DNA of 64,000 nucleotides from Caenimonas sp. SL110 (GCF_001044395.1 NZ_JANU01000029.1:62001-126000), one strand, 5' to 3'; shown: positions 18,089 to 27,335, counted from the first letter of the stretch. The notes: generated by a model from the letters alone, not told the origin. Made by a program: numbers and translations.

Positions 18089-19070
18089 GTTTGCGCAACC
18101 TCGGATCAAGCAGCACATAGGTGCGGTCCACGATGAAGTTCACCGCGACGAAGAGAAGGGCGGTGATCATGATTCCGGCCTGCACCACCGGGTATTCGCG
18201 CGTCTGCACGGCGTTGGTGATCATCATTCCAAGACCGGGCAGCGTGAACACCACTTCGGTCATGACGGCGCCTCGCAGCATGCCGCCCAGTTGCAGGCCG
18301 ATCACCGTGACCAGTGGCATGAGCACATTGCGCATGCCGTGCACCCACACCACGCGCCATGCAGGTTCGCCTCGCGCCCGCGCTGCAGCCATGTACGGCT
18401 GGGCCAGCACTTCGAGCAGGCTGGAGCGGGTGATGGTGGCAATCAGGCCCACATACCAGGCGCCCAGCGTGACGGAAGGCAAGGCCAGGTGCCACAAGCC
18501 GCCGGCCAGGTTGTCCCAGGGGGCGACGTAACCCATGGTCGGAAACCAGCCCAGCGTGACACCAAAGATCCAGATCAGGACCACGCCCAGGAAGTAGCTC
18601 GGAAACGCGTTGCCCCCAATCGCGATGGCGCTGGCGGTGAGGTCGATCCAGCTGTTGCGGCGCAGCGCCGCCAGCACACCCAGCGGAATGCCCACCAGCA
18701 GTGCGATTGCCAGCGACAGCCCGGCAAGCACGAGTGTCACGGGCAGTGCCTGCTGCACAGCCTGCTCGAAGATGTCCTGCCGGCTGATGTACGACTGTCC
18801 CCAGTCGCCCTGCACGAAGCGCACCAGCCAACGGCCGTACTGCACCGCAATGGGCTGGTCGAGCCCGAGCTCGCTGTGCAGCTTGTCGTAAGACTCCTTC
18901 GAGAAATCGGAACCCAGCACCACCGCCACTGGATCGCCCGGCGTGAGCTTCAGAAAACCGAAGCTCACGACCGATACGACCAGCAGCACCAGAAGGGTCT
19001 GGGCGATGGCGCCCAGCGCCCGGCCGATGACGGCCGGGCCAGGCCCGCGGGCCCAGGTTGCAGCAAGCAT
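18078..19070 (-). CDS. Peptide-type ABC transporter permease (DppB-like)
   Basis: 330-residue permease with six membrane segments. LKLTPGDPVAVVLGSD near residue 40 is the conserved N-terminal motif of DppB/OppB, and the EAA loop (MAAARARGEPAWRVVWVHGMRN) sits in the C-terminal half. The frame is open about 90 residues further upstream, but that part overlaps the binding protein gene and is not protein-like. The ATG at 19070 lies 14 bp after the binding-protein stop and precedes the first membrane helix, so I used it. Confidence 0.9.
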   Translation of the reverse strand: MLAATWARGPGPAVIGRALGAIAQTLLVLLVVSVVSFGFLKLTPGDPVAVVLGSDFSKESYDKLHSELGLDQPIAVQYGRWLVRFVQGDWGQSYISRQDIFEQAVQQALPVTLVLAGLSLAIALLVGIPLGVLAALRRNSWIDLTASAIAIGGNAFPSYFLGVVLIWIFGVTLGWFPTMGYVAPWDNLAGGLWHLALPSVTLGAWYVGLIATITRSSLLEVLAQPYMAAARARGEPAWRVVWVHGMRNVLMPLVTVIGLQLGGMLRGAVMTEVVFTLPGLGMMITNAVQTREYPVVQAGIMITALLFVAVNFIVDRTYVLLDPRLRKHGR

Positions 19071-19084
19071 TTCCCTGGTGTCCT

Positions 19085-20710
19085 TCAGGCCAGTGAAACC
19101 GTGTGCAGGTTCAACAGGTCCGCCGGGATGTACTCGAAGCCCTGCACCTTCTTGGCCATGATCTTGAACACCTTCATGTGCGCAAGCACTGCCAGTGGCG
19201 CATCGGCCATCAGCGTGTTTTCGGCTTCGAGGTAGAGCTTGCGGCGCGTGGCCAGGTCGGTGGTCTCGCCGGCTGCGGCTGCGGCCTTGTCGAACACCGG
19301 GTTGCTGTAGCCGACAAAGTTCCACGGCTTGCCGGTGGACCACTCGGGCGTGATGGTTTCGTCAGGGTCCAGGTCGGCAATCCATGCTTCGTCGTACATG
19401 TCGAAGTCGCTGGCGTTGCGCCGCTGCGTCCAGACCGCGCGGTCCACCAGTTCGATCTTGGGCTTGATGCCGATCTGGGCCAGCATCGGCGCGAGCAATT
19501 GCGCATTGCGGGTGCCCATGCCGCCCGAGCCGGTGAAACCTTCGGTGACGATGTAGACCGGGTTGATCTCGCCTTGCACCTTGGCCTTGGCCCGCAGCGC
19601 GCGCGCCTTGGCCATGTCGAAGTACTGGCCGCGACCCGACTTGGCAATGTTGGGGTCGTAGAAGTTGGTCATCGGCGGCGAGATGCAGGTGTACGCAGGG
19701 ATCGCCTCGCCAAAGTAGCTTTGCTGCACGATCACATCGCGGTCGATGGCAAACGACACCGCCTGGCGCAGCATGGGGTCGTTGAACGGCGCGCGCTTGT
19801 TGTTCATGCCGACGAAGGAATAGTTGCCCTCCACCTGGCCGTAAACCGACAGGTTGGCGTTCTTGCGCAGGTCGGGAATGAACTGGAAAGGGCACGCCGA
19901 CATGCCATCGACCTGGCCCGACATCATGGCTGCCACGCCCGCGCTGGGCTCCTTGATGAGGCGGATCACGACCTTGTCCAGGTACGGCAGGCCGGCCTGG
20001 AAGTAATCGGGGTTGCGCACCAGCTCGATGGAATCGTTTTCCCTCCAGCTTGCGAACTTGAAGGGACCGGTGCCTACCGGGTTGCGCCCGAAGCCCTTGC
20101 CAGATTGCTCGACGGCGCGCTTGCTGACGATGGTGCCCGCGCGTCCGGTGCTGCCGGTGAGCGCCACCGGCAAAAATGCGAAGGGCTTCTTGAAGCGCAG
20201 GCGCACCGTCAACGGGTCCACGATGTCCACACCGGCGAGCTGCTCGAACTTCCATGCGTGGGGCGACTTCACCTCGGGGTCGGCCACGCGTTCGACGCTC
20301 CATTTCACGGCAGCGGCGTCGCAGGCATCGCCGTTGTGGAACTTGACGCCGGGGCGCAGCTTGAAGACGTGCGTCTTCTCATCGACCATGTCCCATTTGG
20401 CGGCGAGGTCGGGCGTGAAGCTGACTTTCTTGCCGTCATAGGAAACCTTGAGCAGGCCGTTGAAGATGTTGTTGATGACCTTGATCGAACCGCCCGAAGC
20501 GGTGAAGTGCGGATCGAGCGTGTCGATGGCGTCGAGCCACGCGAGCGTGAGCGTTCCGCCCTTCTTGGGCGCTGCGTGGGCCGAGTTCATCCCGACGGCC
20601 GAAGCGGCGACCAGCCCGAGGCCTGCGCCGGTGGTCTTCAGGAAGTCGCGGCGGCCAAAGCCGGCGGCAAGACGTGCCGCGAGCGCGGCCTTGTGGTCGA
20701 TGTCAGACAT
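19085..20710 (-). CDS. Family 5 ABC transporter substrate-binding protein (Tat-exported)
   Basis: 541-residue extracytoplasmic solute receptor of the peptide/opine/nickel class (SBP_bac_5). A twin-arginine signal is evident: GRRDFLKTTGAGLG starting near residue 19, ending at about AHA-APKK near 46. The family signature RNPDYFQAGLPYLDKVVIR appears in the middle. It is the receptor for the four-gene membrane complex that follows on the same strand. With a gamma-glutamyltransferase at the end of the operon, gamma-glutamyl peptides such as glutathione are plausible ligands, but this is inference from context. Confidence 0.92.
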   Translation of the reverse strand: MSDIDHKAALAARLAAGFGRRDFLKTTGAGLGLVAASAVGMNSAHAAPKKGGTLTLAWLDAIDTLDPHFTASGGSIKVINNIFNGLLKVSYDGKKVSFTPDLAAKWDMVDEKTHVFKLRPGVKFHNGDACDAAAVKWSVERVADPEVKSPHAWKFEQLAGVDIVDPLTVRLRFKKPFAFLPVALTGSTGRAGTIVSKRAVEQSGKGFGRNPVGTGPFKFASWRENDSIELVRNPDYFQAGLPYLDKVVIRLIKEPSAGVAAMMSGQVDGMSACPFQFIPDLRKNANLSVYGQVEGNYSFVGMNNKRAPFNDPMLRQAVSFAIDRDVIVQQSYFGEAIPAYTCISPPMTNFYDPNIAKSGRGQYFDMAKARALRAKAKVQGEINPVYIVTEGFTGSGGMGTRNAQLLAPMLAQIGIKPKIELVDRAVWTQRRNASDFDMYDEAWIADLDPDETITPEWSTGKPWNFVGYSNPVFDKAAAAAGETTDLATRRKLYLEAENTLMADAPLAVLAHMKVFKIMAKKVQGFEYIPADLLNLHTVSLA

Positions 20711-20755
20711 GGTTACTCCAGCAGGTTGAAAAAAATGGAAAGGCTTGGTGGGTGA

Positions 20756-21433
20756 TCAGGAGTCGCGCTCTTGCAGGTACTTCATGACGTCGGGCACGGT
20801 CACCATCACGTGCTCGCGCACGGCGGCTTCGCAGCGCTGCGCATCGGCGCTGCGCAGTGCATCTATCAGTTCCTGGTGGTGCACGCGCGCCGTCGTGGGG
20901 CGGTCGGCCAGCACCCACAGGCGCATGTGAGGCTCCACCAGCGAGTGCAGCGAGGCGATCTGTTTGATCAGGCGCGCACGCCCACTCAAGCCGCACAGGG
21001 TTTCGTGGAATGCGCGGTGCGCGGCAGTCCAGTCCGGCTGCACGCCGTCGCGGTCGTCGAGCGGGTCGATCAGGGCTTCGAGCCGCTTGAGTGCGGCCGG
21101 CGTGATGTTGGGAAGCGCTAGCCGCACCGCCAGGCCTTCGAGCACCGCGCGCATCTCGAAGATTTCCTGCATGTCGTCCATGTTCAGGCCGCTGACGGTG
21201 ACGCCGCGGTTCGGGCGTATCGTCACCAGCCCCTCGGTCGCGAGCCGGCGGAAGGCTTCGCGCACCGGCATCCGGCTGGTACCGATCTCGGTGGCAATGA
21301 CCTCTGGCACCAGCCGCTCGCCGCCCACGTAGCGGCCCAGCCGGATCGCAGCGTGGATGTGCCGGTAGGCCTCGTCTTCGGCGGTGATCGCCTGGTCGAT
21401 CGGATACAGGCCGGGGCTGAGGTGCGCGTTCAT
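20756..21433 (-). CDS. GntR family transcriptional regulator (FCD subfamily)
   Basis: 225-residue regulator with an N-terminal winged helix-turn-helix (IHAAIRLGRYVGGERLVPEV, then SRMPVREAFRRLATEGLV near residue 55) and a C-terminal all-helical FCD ligand domain (FEMRAVLEGLAVRLA; later HRAFHETL and LVEPHMRLW). It is the first gene before the ABC importer, 45 bp upstream of the binding protein gene on the same strand, and probably controls that operon and itself in response to the imported compound. The start at 21433 was taken because upstream residues do not resemble the family. Confidence 0.9.
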   Translation of the reverse strand: MNAHLSPGLYPIDQAITAEDEAYRHIHAAIRLGRYVGGERLVPEVIATEIGTSRMPVREAFRRLATEGLVTIRPNRGVTVSGLNMDDMQEIFEMRAVLEGLAVRLALPNITPAALKRLEALIDPLDDRDGVQPDWTAAHRAFHETLCGLSGRARLIKQIASLHSLVEPHMRLWVLADRPTTARVHHQELIDALRSADAQRCEAAVREHVMVTVPDVMKYLQERDS

Positions 21434-21543
21434 GGTGCGGTGGACTGGATCAGTGGATACACAGATGCATTCCATGCAACGAGCGTGCCATTAGCCCGAA
21501 CGTGTTAGTTGTTCCATGCGCTGTCGGCGCCGTGGGTTTGGAG

Positions 21544-21549
21544 CACAAT
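21544..21549 (+). promoter_or_regulatory. -10-like hexamer CACAAT, likely leaderless start
   Basis: CACAAT ends 7 nt before the ATG at 21557, and no ribosome binding site is present. The distance places the expected transcription start at or next to the start codon. The -35 region is weak. One of six similarly placed hexamers in this window. Confidence 0.4.
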
Positions 21550-21556
21550 CCGCGCT

Positions 21557-21937
21557 ATGACGAAGTCCTCCTCCCATTTGCGTGCGTCCAGGATCCTCAC
21601 CAAGGCGATCGAGAAGACCGACAAGGTCCAGGAAGAACTGAGCGTCGCTGCAGACAACCTCGAGCAAGCCAACGCGGTGCTGACCCACCCCGAAGCCATC
21701 ACGCAGGTCGCCAATGTGGTGGCCGATGCGGTTGCCCTGAACGTGGCAACAGAGGCCAAGGTGCAGGACGCGGTAGAAGAACTCGAGACGGTCAAGGAAC
21801 TGATCAAAAACGCGCAGGTGGAACAGTCCTCGGACAAGACGGCCGGCCGTATGGGTGAGGGCTCGGCCAGTCTCCTGAAGTACATCGAAGCGCGCGCGCA
21901 ACCGGCGCTCGACGACGACAAGCCCACAGGCAGCTGA
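21557..21937 (+). CDS. Hypothetical helical protein
   Basis: 126-residue acidic, soluble protein that I do not recognise. It has no signal peptide or membrane segment. Residues 12-90 are predicted continuous helix with many Glu, Ala, Val and Asn residues, consistent with a coiled coil. No ribosome binding site precedes the ATG, but a -10-like CACAAT does, 7 nt upstream. It is transcribed divergently from the GntR gene and lies 15 bp before the Bug receptor gene. A link to either is not evident. Confidence 0.6.
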   Translation: MTKSSSHLRASRILTKAIEKTDKVQEELSVAADNLEQANAVLTHPEAITQVANVVADAVALNVATEAKVQDAVEELETVKELIKNAQVEQSSDKTAGRMGEGSASLLKYIEARAQPALDDDKPTGS

Positions 21938-21952
21938 GCGCGCGAAGGCCCT

Positions 21953-22933
21953 GTGCGAATCACTCGCAGGCAAACCCTGATGGGGGCGGCGGGGTTCGCC
22001 GCTGCGGCGACATGGCCTGCCCTGGGCCATGCGCAGTCCTTTCCTGCCAGACCCATTCGAATCGTCGTGCCCTTCGGTGCAGGCGGCATCGCTGACCTGA
22101 CCGCGCGGGCGGTCGCAGCCCGACTGGCTGACGAGTTCAAGCAGGCGGTTGTCATCGAGAACAAGCCCGGCGCGGGCGGTGTGGTGGCCGGAGACCTCGT
22201 GGCCAAAGCCGCACCCGACGGCCACGTCCTGCTGCTCATGAGCAACGCGACGGCCGTGAGCGCGGGGCTCTTCAATTCGTTGCCGTTCGATGCGCTGAAA
22301 GACTTTGCGCCGGTGGGCACCATTGGGACCTTCGACCTCGCGGTCCTGACCCAGGCGGGTTCGCGCTGGAAGACCATGAAAGACCTGCTGGCCTGGTCGC
22401 GCGCCAACCCGGGCAAGCTCAACGTTGGAACGATCAATGTGGGGAGCACGCAGCACCTGTCTGCCGAGCTGCTCAAGACCCGTGCCGAGGTTGATTTCCA
22501 GGTCGTGCCGTTCAATGGCTCGCCTGCGGTGTTGACGGCACTGCGCGGGGGGCAGATCGATGCGGCGGTCGAGATTCTCGGGCCGATGCTGCCGCAGATT
22601 TCGGCGGGCGTGGTGCATCCACTGGCCGTCATGGGGTCGCGGCGTGCGTCGGCCCTCGCGCACGTCCCGACGCTGGCTGAAAGCGGCGTCACCGGGTTCG
22701 ACGTCACCTCATGGAACGCACTGGCCGCGCCGGCCGGCACGCCGCAGGCAGTCATCGCCACCTTGAACCGCGCGCTGAACCAGGCGCTGGCTGATGCGCA
22801 ACTGCGCAGGCAGCTCGCCGACCTGAATGTCACACCGCGAGGCGGCACGCCGCAAGCGCTGCGCGCCTTGCTGGCCTCGGAGATGGCGCGCTGGTCCGAG
22901 GTGATCGATCGCGCGAAAGTGCCAAAGCAGTAG
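21953..22933 (+). CDS. Bug family periplasmic solute receptor (Tat signal)
   Basis: 326-residue Bug/TctC-type solute receptor with a GTG start. The signal has a twin-arginine form (TRRQTLMGAAGF near residue 4) ending at about GHA-QSF. The family motif RIVVPFGAGGIADLTAR follows, then VIENKPGAGG. The gene lies upstream of the molybdenum hydroxylase genes, separated by about 110 bp, which contain short repeats of GTGCGGCAATCA. It may capture the substrate oxidised by that enzyme; no membrane subunits are present. Confidence 0.9.
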   Translation: MRITRRQTLMGAAGFAAAATWPALGHAQSFPARPIRIVVPFGAGGIADLTARAVAARLADEFKQAVVIENKPGAGGVVAGDLVAKAAPDGHVLLLMSNATAVSAGLFNSLPFDALKDFAPVGTIGTFDLAVLTQAGSRWKTMKDLLAWSRANPGKLNVGTINVGSTQHLSAELLKTRAEVDFQVVPFNGSPAVLTALRGGQIDAAVEILGPMLPQISAGVVHPLAVMGSRRASALAHVPTLAESGVTGFDVTSWNALAAPAGTPQAVIATLNRALNQALADAQLRRQLADLNVTPRGGTPQALRALLASEMARWSEVIDRAKVPKQ

Positions 22934-23044
22934 CCTGGCAGCTGGGGCGGGGAAGTGCGGCAATCAGGTGCGGCAATCAACTGCAGCGAGGAAGTGCGGT
23001 AAAAAGGCGGTCGGGCGCCATGCCCGTCGAGAGGCACAAGCGAT

Positions 23045-23833
23045 ATGTATTCGTTCGATTACCAGAGGCCGCGCACGCCGGCCGATGCGGTGAAAGCGGC
23101 GCAGGGCGATGCGCGCTACCTGGCCGGTGGGCAAAGCCTGGTGCAGGCCATGCGGCTGCGGCTTTCGTCATCGGAAACCCTGGTCGACCTGGGAGGCGTC
23201 GCCGGCATGTCCGGCATCACGGTCGATGCTGCATCGGTCACGATTGGCGCGATGACCACGCATGCGGCAGTCGCTGCGTCTGCACAGGTCCAGCGCGCGA
23301 TCCCGGCGCTGGCGAAGCTGGCCGGCGACATTGGCGATCCGTCGGTGCGCAACATGGGTACGCTGGGCGGTGCGGTCGCCAATGCCGACCCGGCGGCGGA
23401 TTACCCGGCCGCCCTGGTGGCGCTCGGCGCGACGGTTCACACCGACCAGCGCGAGATCGCCGCCGAAGACTTTTTCACCGGCCTCTATGAGACTGCGCTG
23501 CGCCCGGGCGAATTGCTCACGGCGGTGCGTTTTCCGGTCCCGAAACGGGCCGCCTACGAGAAGTTCAAGCAACCGGCTTCGCGCTTTGCGATGGTCGGCG
23601 TGTTTGTGAGCGAAGGCGCGCAGGGCGTGAAGGTTGCCGTGACAGGCGCAGGCGCGAGCGTGTTTCGCGTCAAGCCCATGGAAGATGCGCTGGCAAAAAG
23701 CTTCACAGCCGATGCCATCAAGGGCGTTGTCGTTGCGGCCGACGGCCTGAACAGCGACATGCATGCAACGGCCGCCTACCGCGCGGCCATGATTACCGTG
23801 ATGGCGCAGCGCGCTGTCGCGAAAGCGAGCTGA
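23045..23833 (+). CDS. Molybdenum hydroxylase FAD-binding (medium) subunit, CoxM-like
   Basis: 262-residue FAD-binding subunit of the xanthine dehydrogenase/CO dehydrogenase family. Flavin-binding motifs are LAGGQSLVQAMRLRL near residue 26 and GTLGGAVANADPAADYPAAL near 108. It accepts electrons from the 2Fe-2S subunit. A GAGAGG ribosome binding site lies ahead of the ATG. First of four genes in the order medium subunit, CoxG-like, small subunit and large subunit, with only 3 bp to the next gene. Confidence 0.9.
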   Translation: MYSFDYQRPRTPADAVKAAQGDARYLAGGQSLVQAMRLRLSSSETLVDLGGVAGMSGITVDAASVTIGAMTTHAAVAASAQVQRAIPALAKLAGDIGDPSVRNMGTLGGAVANADPAADYPAALVALGATVHTDQREIAAEDFFTGLYETALRPGELLTAVRFPVPKRAAYEKFKQPASRFAMVGVFVSEGAQGVKVAVTGAGASVFRVKPMEDALAKSFTADAIKGVVVAADGLNSDMHATAAYRAAMITVMAQRAVAKAS

Positions 23834-23836
23834 CCT

Positions 23837-24412
23837 ATGGAACTCCAAGGCGAACGCCTCATTCCCGCCAACATCGACCGCACCTGGGAAGCGCTCAACG
23901 ATCCGGAAACGCTCAAGGCGTGCATACCCGGTTGCGAGTCGGTCACACGCACCGGTGACAACAGTTTTGAATCGGTGGTTGCCGTCAAGATCGGCCCGGT
24001 CAGCGCGCGCTTCAAGGGCAAGCTGCAGATGACCAATGTCGAGCCGCCGCGCGCCTACACGATCAACTTCGACGGGCAGGGCGGCGCGGCCGGGTTCGGC
24101 AAGGGATCGGCCGACGTGTCGCTCGCACCCGAAGGCGATGGCACGCGATTGAAATTCGCGGCCAAGGCGCAGGTCGGCGGCAAGATGGCGCAGATCGGCT
24201 CGCGGCTGGTGGATGCAACGGCGCAAAAACTCACCGAGCAGTTCTTCACCGCATTCGAAGAACACCTGCGGCCTGCGGCTGTCGAAGGCGGGGCCGACGA
24301 CCAGACCGCTGCCATCGTGCCACCGGCGCCAGCCCCCGCCGGCATCAAGACCAGCTGGCTGATCGCAGGCGCCGTGATCATCGTGGCCCTCATCTATTTC
24401 ATGGCGCGCTGA
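23837..24412 (+). CDS. coxG: CoxG-like SRPBCC protein with C-terminal membrane anchor
   Basis: 191-residue member of the carbon monoxide dehydrogenase subunit G (CoxG) family. The SRPBCC/START-like fold covers residues 1-150, with the typical opening MELQGERLIPA and VWEALNDPETLKACIPGCE-like segment near 14. The C-terminus (about 171-191, TSWLIAGAVIIVALIYFMAR) is a single membrane helix. In the CO dehydrogenase system CoxG tethers the enzyme to the membrane, and this anchor suggests the same role here for a related molybdenum hydroxylase. Confidence 0.88.
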   Translation: MELQGERLIPANIDRTWEALNDPETLKACIPGCESVTRTGDNSFESVVAVKIGPVSARFKGKLQMTNVEPPRAYTINFDGQGGAAGFGKGSADVSLAPEGDGTRLKFAAKAQVGGKMAQIGSRLVDATAQKLTEQFFTAFEEHLRPAAVEGGADDQTAAIVPPAPAPAGIKTSWLIAGAVIIVALIYFMAR

Positions 24413-24465
24413 AGCTGCGCCAGCCAAGAACTCCACGAACGCCAAGAATTCCAGGAACACATTTC

Positions 24466-24951
24466 ATGACCGTGATGAAGATTTCAGTCAACGGCCGCTC
24501 CATCGAAACCGATGTGGCGCCCACGACATTGCTGATCGACCTGCTGCGGGGCGACCTCGCGCTCACCGGCACGCACATGGGTTGCGATACGGCGCAGTGC
24601 GGCGCCTGCACCGTGCTCATCGACGGCAGTGCCGTCAAGAGCTGCAGCGTGCTCGCGCTGCAGGTGCAGGACAAGTCGGTGACGACCGTCGAGGGCCTGG
24701 CAAACCAGCAGGGGACCGATGCACTGCACCCGTTGCAAGAGGCATTCATCGCCTGCCACGGCCTGCAGTGCGGGTTCTGCACACCCGGCATGATGATGGC
24801 CGCTGCCGGACTGCTCGCCGCCAATCCGTCGCCGACCGAAGACGAGATCGTGCGCGCGCTCGACGGCAATATCTGCCGTTGCACCGGCTACACCAACATC
24901 GTCGCCGCGGTGAAGCAGGCTGCTGGCGCAATGGCGGGAGCCAAGGCATGA
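24466..24951 (+). CDS. Molybdenum hydroxylase 2Fe-2S (small) subunit, CoxS-like
   Basis: 161-residue subunit binding two 2Fe-2S clusters. The N-terminal ferredoxin-like cluster is marked by CDTAQCGACTVLIDG near residue 43, and the C-terminal helical cluster by CGFCTPGM near 103 and NICRCTGYTNI near 136. It conducts electrons from the molybdenum subunit to FAD. The stop overlaps the large subunit start by ATGA. Confidence 0.93.
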   Translation: MTVMKISVNGRSIETDVAPTTLLIDLLRGDLALTGTHMGCDTAQCGACTVLIDGSAVKSCSVLALQVQDKSVTTVEGLANQQGTDALHPLQEAFIACHGLQCGFCTPGMMMAAAGLLAANPSPTEDEIVRALDGNICRCTGYTNIVAAVKQAAGAMAGAKA

Positions 24952-27299
24952 GCGCCCCCATCGAAGCAACCCGGTTTGGCAGCGGCAAGACGGTTCGCCG
25001 CATCGAAGATCCGGCACTGGTCACCGGCAAGGGCCGCTACACCGACGACATCACGCTACCCAACCAGGCGCACATGGCCTTCGTGCGTTCGCCCTATGCG
25101 CATGCGCGCATCAACTCGGTCGATACCAGCGCAGCTGCGTCCATGCCCGGCGTGGTCGCGGCATTCAGTGGTGCGGACCTGGTGCAGGCGGGGGTCAAGG
25201 GCCTGTCGCAGCCGCTGCCGTTCCCCAGGCCCGACGGCAAGCCGGGCGCGACAGCCATGCGCCGGGTGCTGGCGCACGAGATGGTGCGGTATGTCGGCGA
25301 AGCCGTTGCCGCCGTGGTGGCCGACACGCGCGAAGCAGCGATCAACGCTGCCGAAGCCGTGATGGTCGACTACGAAGAGCTGCAAAGCGTCGTCGATGCC
25401 ATGACTGCGATGAAGCCCGGCGCGCCCGTGCTGTGCGAGCAGGCGCCCGACAACATCGCATCGCACATGCGCCACGGCAATGCGGGCGCGGTCGATGCCG
25501 CCTTCGCCAAAGCGGCCGTGCGTGTGTCGGTGGACATCGAGAACCAGCGCCTTGCGCCCAGCCCGATCGAGCCGCGCGTGGCGATTGCAGAACCCGAAGC
25601 AGGCAGCGACCGCATCGTGATCCGCGTCTCCAGCCAGATGCCCACGGCGGTGCGCGATGGCGTCGCCAATGCGCTGGGCATGAAGCCCGACCAGGTTCGT
25701 GTGCTGGTGAGCGATGTTGGTGGCGGCTTCGGCATGAAGACCGGCGCCTACCCTGAAGATGTTGCAGTCGCCTATGCTGCGCGCCTCTTGCAGCGCCCCG
25801 TGAAGTGGTGCTCGCAACGCATCGAGGAATTCCAGGCCTCCACCCACGGACGCGATGCCAGCTCGCACGCCGAACTGGCGCTCGATGCGAACGGCAAGGT
25901 GCTCGCGCTGCGCGTGCGTGCGGTCGCCAACGTCGGCGCGTATGCATCGACCACCGGCGTGGTCATCGCGCTGCTGATCGGCCCCTGGGTCACGACCAGC
26001 ATCTACGACATACAGACCATCGACCTGCACCTGACGGCCGTCATGACCAACACGATGCCCGTCGGCGCGTATCGCGGCGCTGGACGCCCCGAGGCGATCT
26101 ACATCACCGAGCGGCTGATGGACGCGGCCGCGCGCGAGATGAAGATGGACCCGGCCGAGCTGCGCCGCCGCAACATGATCCGGCCCGACCAGATGCCCTA
26201 CACCAACCCGATGGCGCAGGTGTACGACGTGGGCGAGTTTGAAAAGATCATGGACCAGGCGCTGGTGCTGGCCGACTGGAACGGCTTTGAATCGCGCCGT
26301 GCTGCGTCGACCGCCAACGGCAAGCTGCGCGGCCGTGGCATTGCGACCTTCCTGGAGTGGACCGGCGGCAACGCGCTGGTTGAAGAAGTGAAGGTCAACG
26401 TCCTGCCCGAAGGCATCATCGAACTCACGTCCGCGACGCAGGCCATGGGCCAGGGCATCGCCACCAGCTACGCGCAACTGGCCGTCGATGTGTTCGGCGT
26501 GCCGATAGAGAGCATTCGCGTGCTGCAGGGCGACACCGATCGCGCCAATGGTTTTGGCAGCGCGGGCTCGCGCTCACTCTTTACCGGCGGCTCGGCAGTG
26601 CAGGTGGCGTCCGAAAACACAGTCGATGCGGCCAGGGCACTGGCTGCGCAGGCACTCGAAGCATCCGCCGCCGACATTGAGTACACAGCGGGCCGCTTCA
26701 GCGTCAAGGGCACCGACGTGGGCATCGGCCTGTTCGAGCTTGCCGGCAAGCAGGGCGAGGGCAGCATCAAGGCGCAAGGCACTGCGACGGCCGCTGCGCC
26801 GAGCTGGCCCAACGGCTGCCACATCTGCGAAGTCGAAGTCGATCCGCAGACCGGCGTCGTTGAACTGGTCGCCTACGCGTCGGTCAATGACATCGGGCGC
26901 GTGGTGAGCCCGGGCATCGTGCGCGGCCAGATCGATGGCGGCGCGATGCAGGGCATCGGCCAGGCGCTGTGCGAAAAGGTGGTGTACGACAGCGAGTCGG
27001 GCCAGCTGCTCACGGCCAGCTTCATGGACTACGCCATGCCCCGCGCCGATGTGTTTCGCGATTTCAAGACGCAGTTCGACACCTCGGTGCCCTGCAAGAC
27101 GAACACGCTGGGCGTCAAGGGGGTGGGGGAGCTGGGCACGATTGGCGCGACGCCTGCCGTGGTCAATGCAGTGATCGACGCCCTGGCGGCGACCGGCCTG
27201 GGGCGCGATGCCGAGCGGGTGCAGATGCCACTCACGGCCGAGCACGTCTGGCGCGCCCTTGCGGGCCAGTTCGAACCGGCGCCGGTCGGCCCGGCCTGA
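24948..27299 (+). CDS. Molybdenum hydroxylase large (molybdopterin) subunit, form II CoxL-like
   Basis: 783-residue molybdopterin-cytosine-dinucleotide subunit of the xanthine dehydrogenase/CO dehydrogenase family. The active-site loop AYRGAGR (374-380) is the form II signature; true aerobic CO dehydrogenase (form I) has AYxCSFR. The catalytic glutamate is Glu728 in KGVGELG, and GGGFGMKTG marks cofactor contacts. It hydroxylates an aldehyde, N-heterocycle or similar substrate; CO oxidation is unlikely from this loop. The ATG at 24948 overlaps the small subunit stop. Confidence 0.92.
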   Translation: MSAPIEATRFGSGKTVRRIEDPALVTGKGRYTDDITLPNQAHMAFVRSPYAHARINSVDTSAAASMPGVVAAFSGADLVQAGVKGLSQPLPFPRPDGKPGATAMRRVLAHEMVRYVGEAVAAVVADTREAAINAAEAVMVDYEELQSVVDAMTAMKPGAPVLCEQAPDNIASHMRHGNAGAVDAAFAKAAVRVSVDIENQRLAPSPIEPRVAIAEPEAGSDRIVIRVSSQMPTAVRDGVANALGMKPDQVRVLVSDVGGGFGMKTGAYPEDVAVAYAARLLQRPVKWCSQRIEEFQASTHGRDASSHAELALDANGKVLALRVRAVANVGAYASTTGVVIALLIGPWVTTSIYDIQTIDLHLTAVMTNTMPVGAYRGAGRPEAIYITERLMDAAAREMKMDPAELRRRNMIRPDQMPYTNPMAQVYDVGEFEKIMDQALVLADWNGFESRRAASTANGKLRGRGIATFLEWTGGNALVEEVKVNVLPEGIIELTSATQAMGQGIATSYAQLAVDVFGVPIESIRVLQGDTDRANGFGSAGSRSLFTGGSAVQVASENTVDAARALAAQALEASAADIEYTAGRFSVKGTDVGIGLFELAGKQGEGSIKAQGTATAAAPSWPNGCHICEVEVDPQTGVVELVAYASVNDIGRVVSPGIVRGQIDGGAMQGIGQALCEKVVYDSESGQLLTASFMDYAMPRADVFRDFKTQFDTSVPCKTNTLGVKGVGELGTIGATPAVVNAVIDALAATGLGRDAERVQMPLTAEHVWRALAGQFEPAPVGPA

Positions 27300-27304
27300 A
27301 CCCC

Positions 27305-27335
27305 AAAAAAAACTGGCCCGTCATGCGGGCCAGTT
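27305..27335 (-). terminator. Rho-independent terminator of the small secreted protein gene
   Basis: Perfect 10-bp stem (AACTGGCCCG / CGGGCCAGTT at 27311-27320 and 27326-27335) with a 5-nt loop. Read on the minus strand it is followed by a run of eight T residues. It lies about 36 bp beyond the stop codon of the minus-strand gene at 27372. On the plus strand no T run follows, so it does not obviously terminate the cox-like operon. Confidence 0.85.

Noticed and set aside
24948-27299. True aerobic CO dehydrogenase
   Set aside because: Active-site loop is AYRGAGR, the form II type, not the AYxCSFR of CO-oxidising enzymes.
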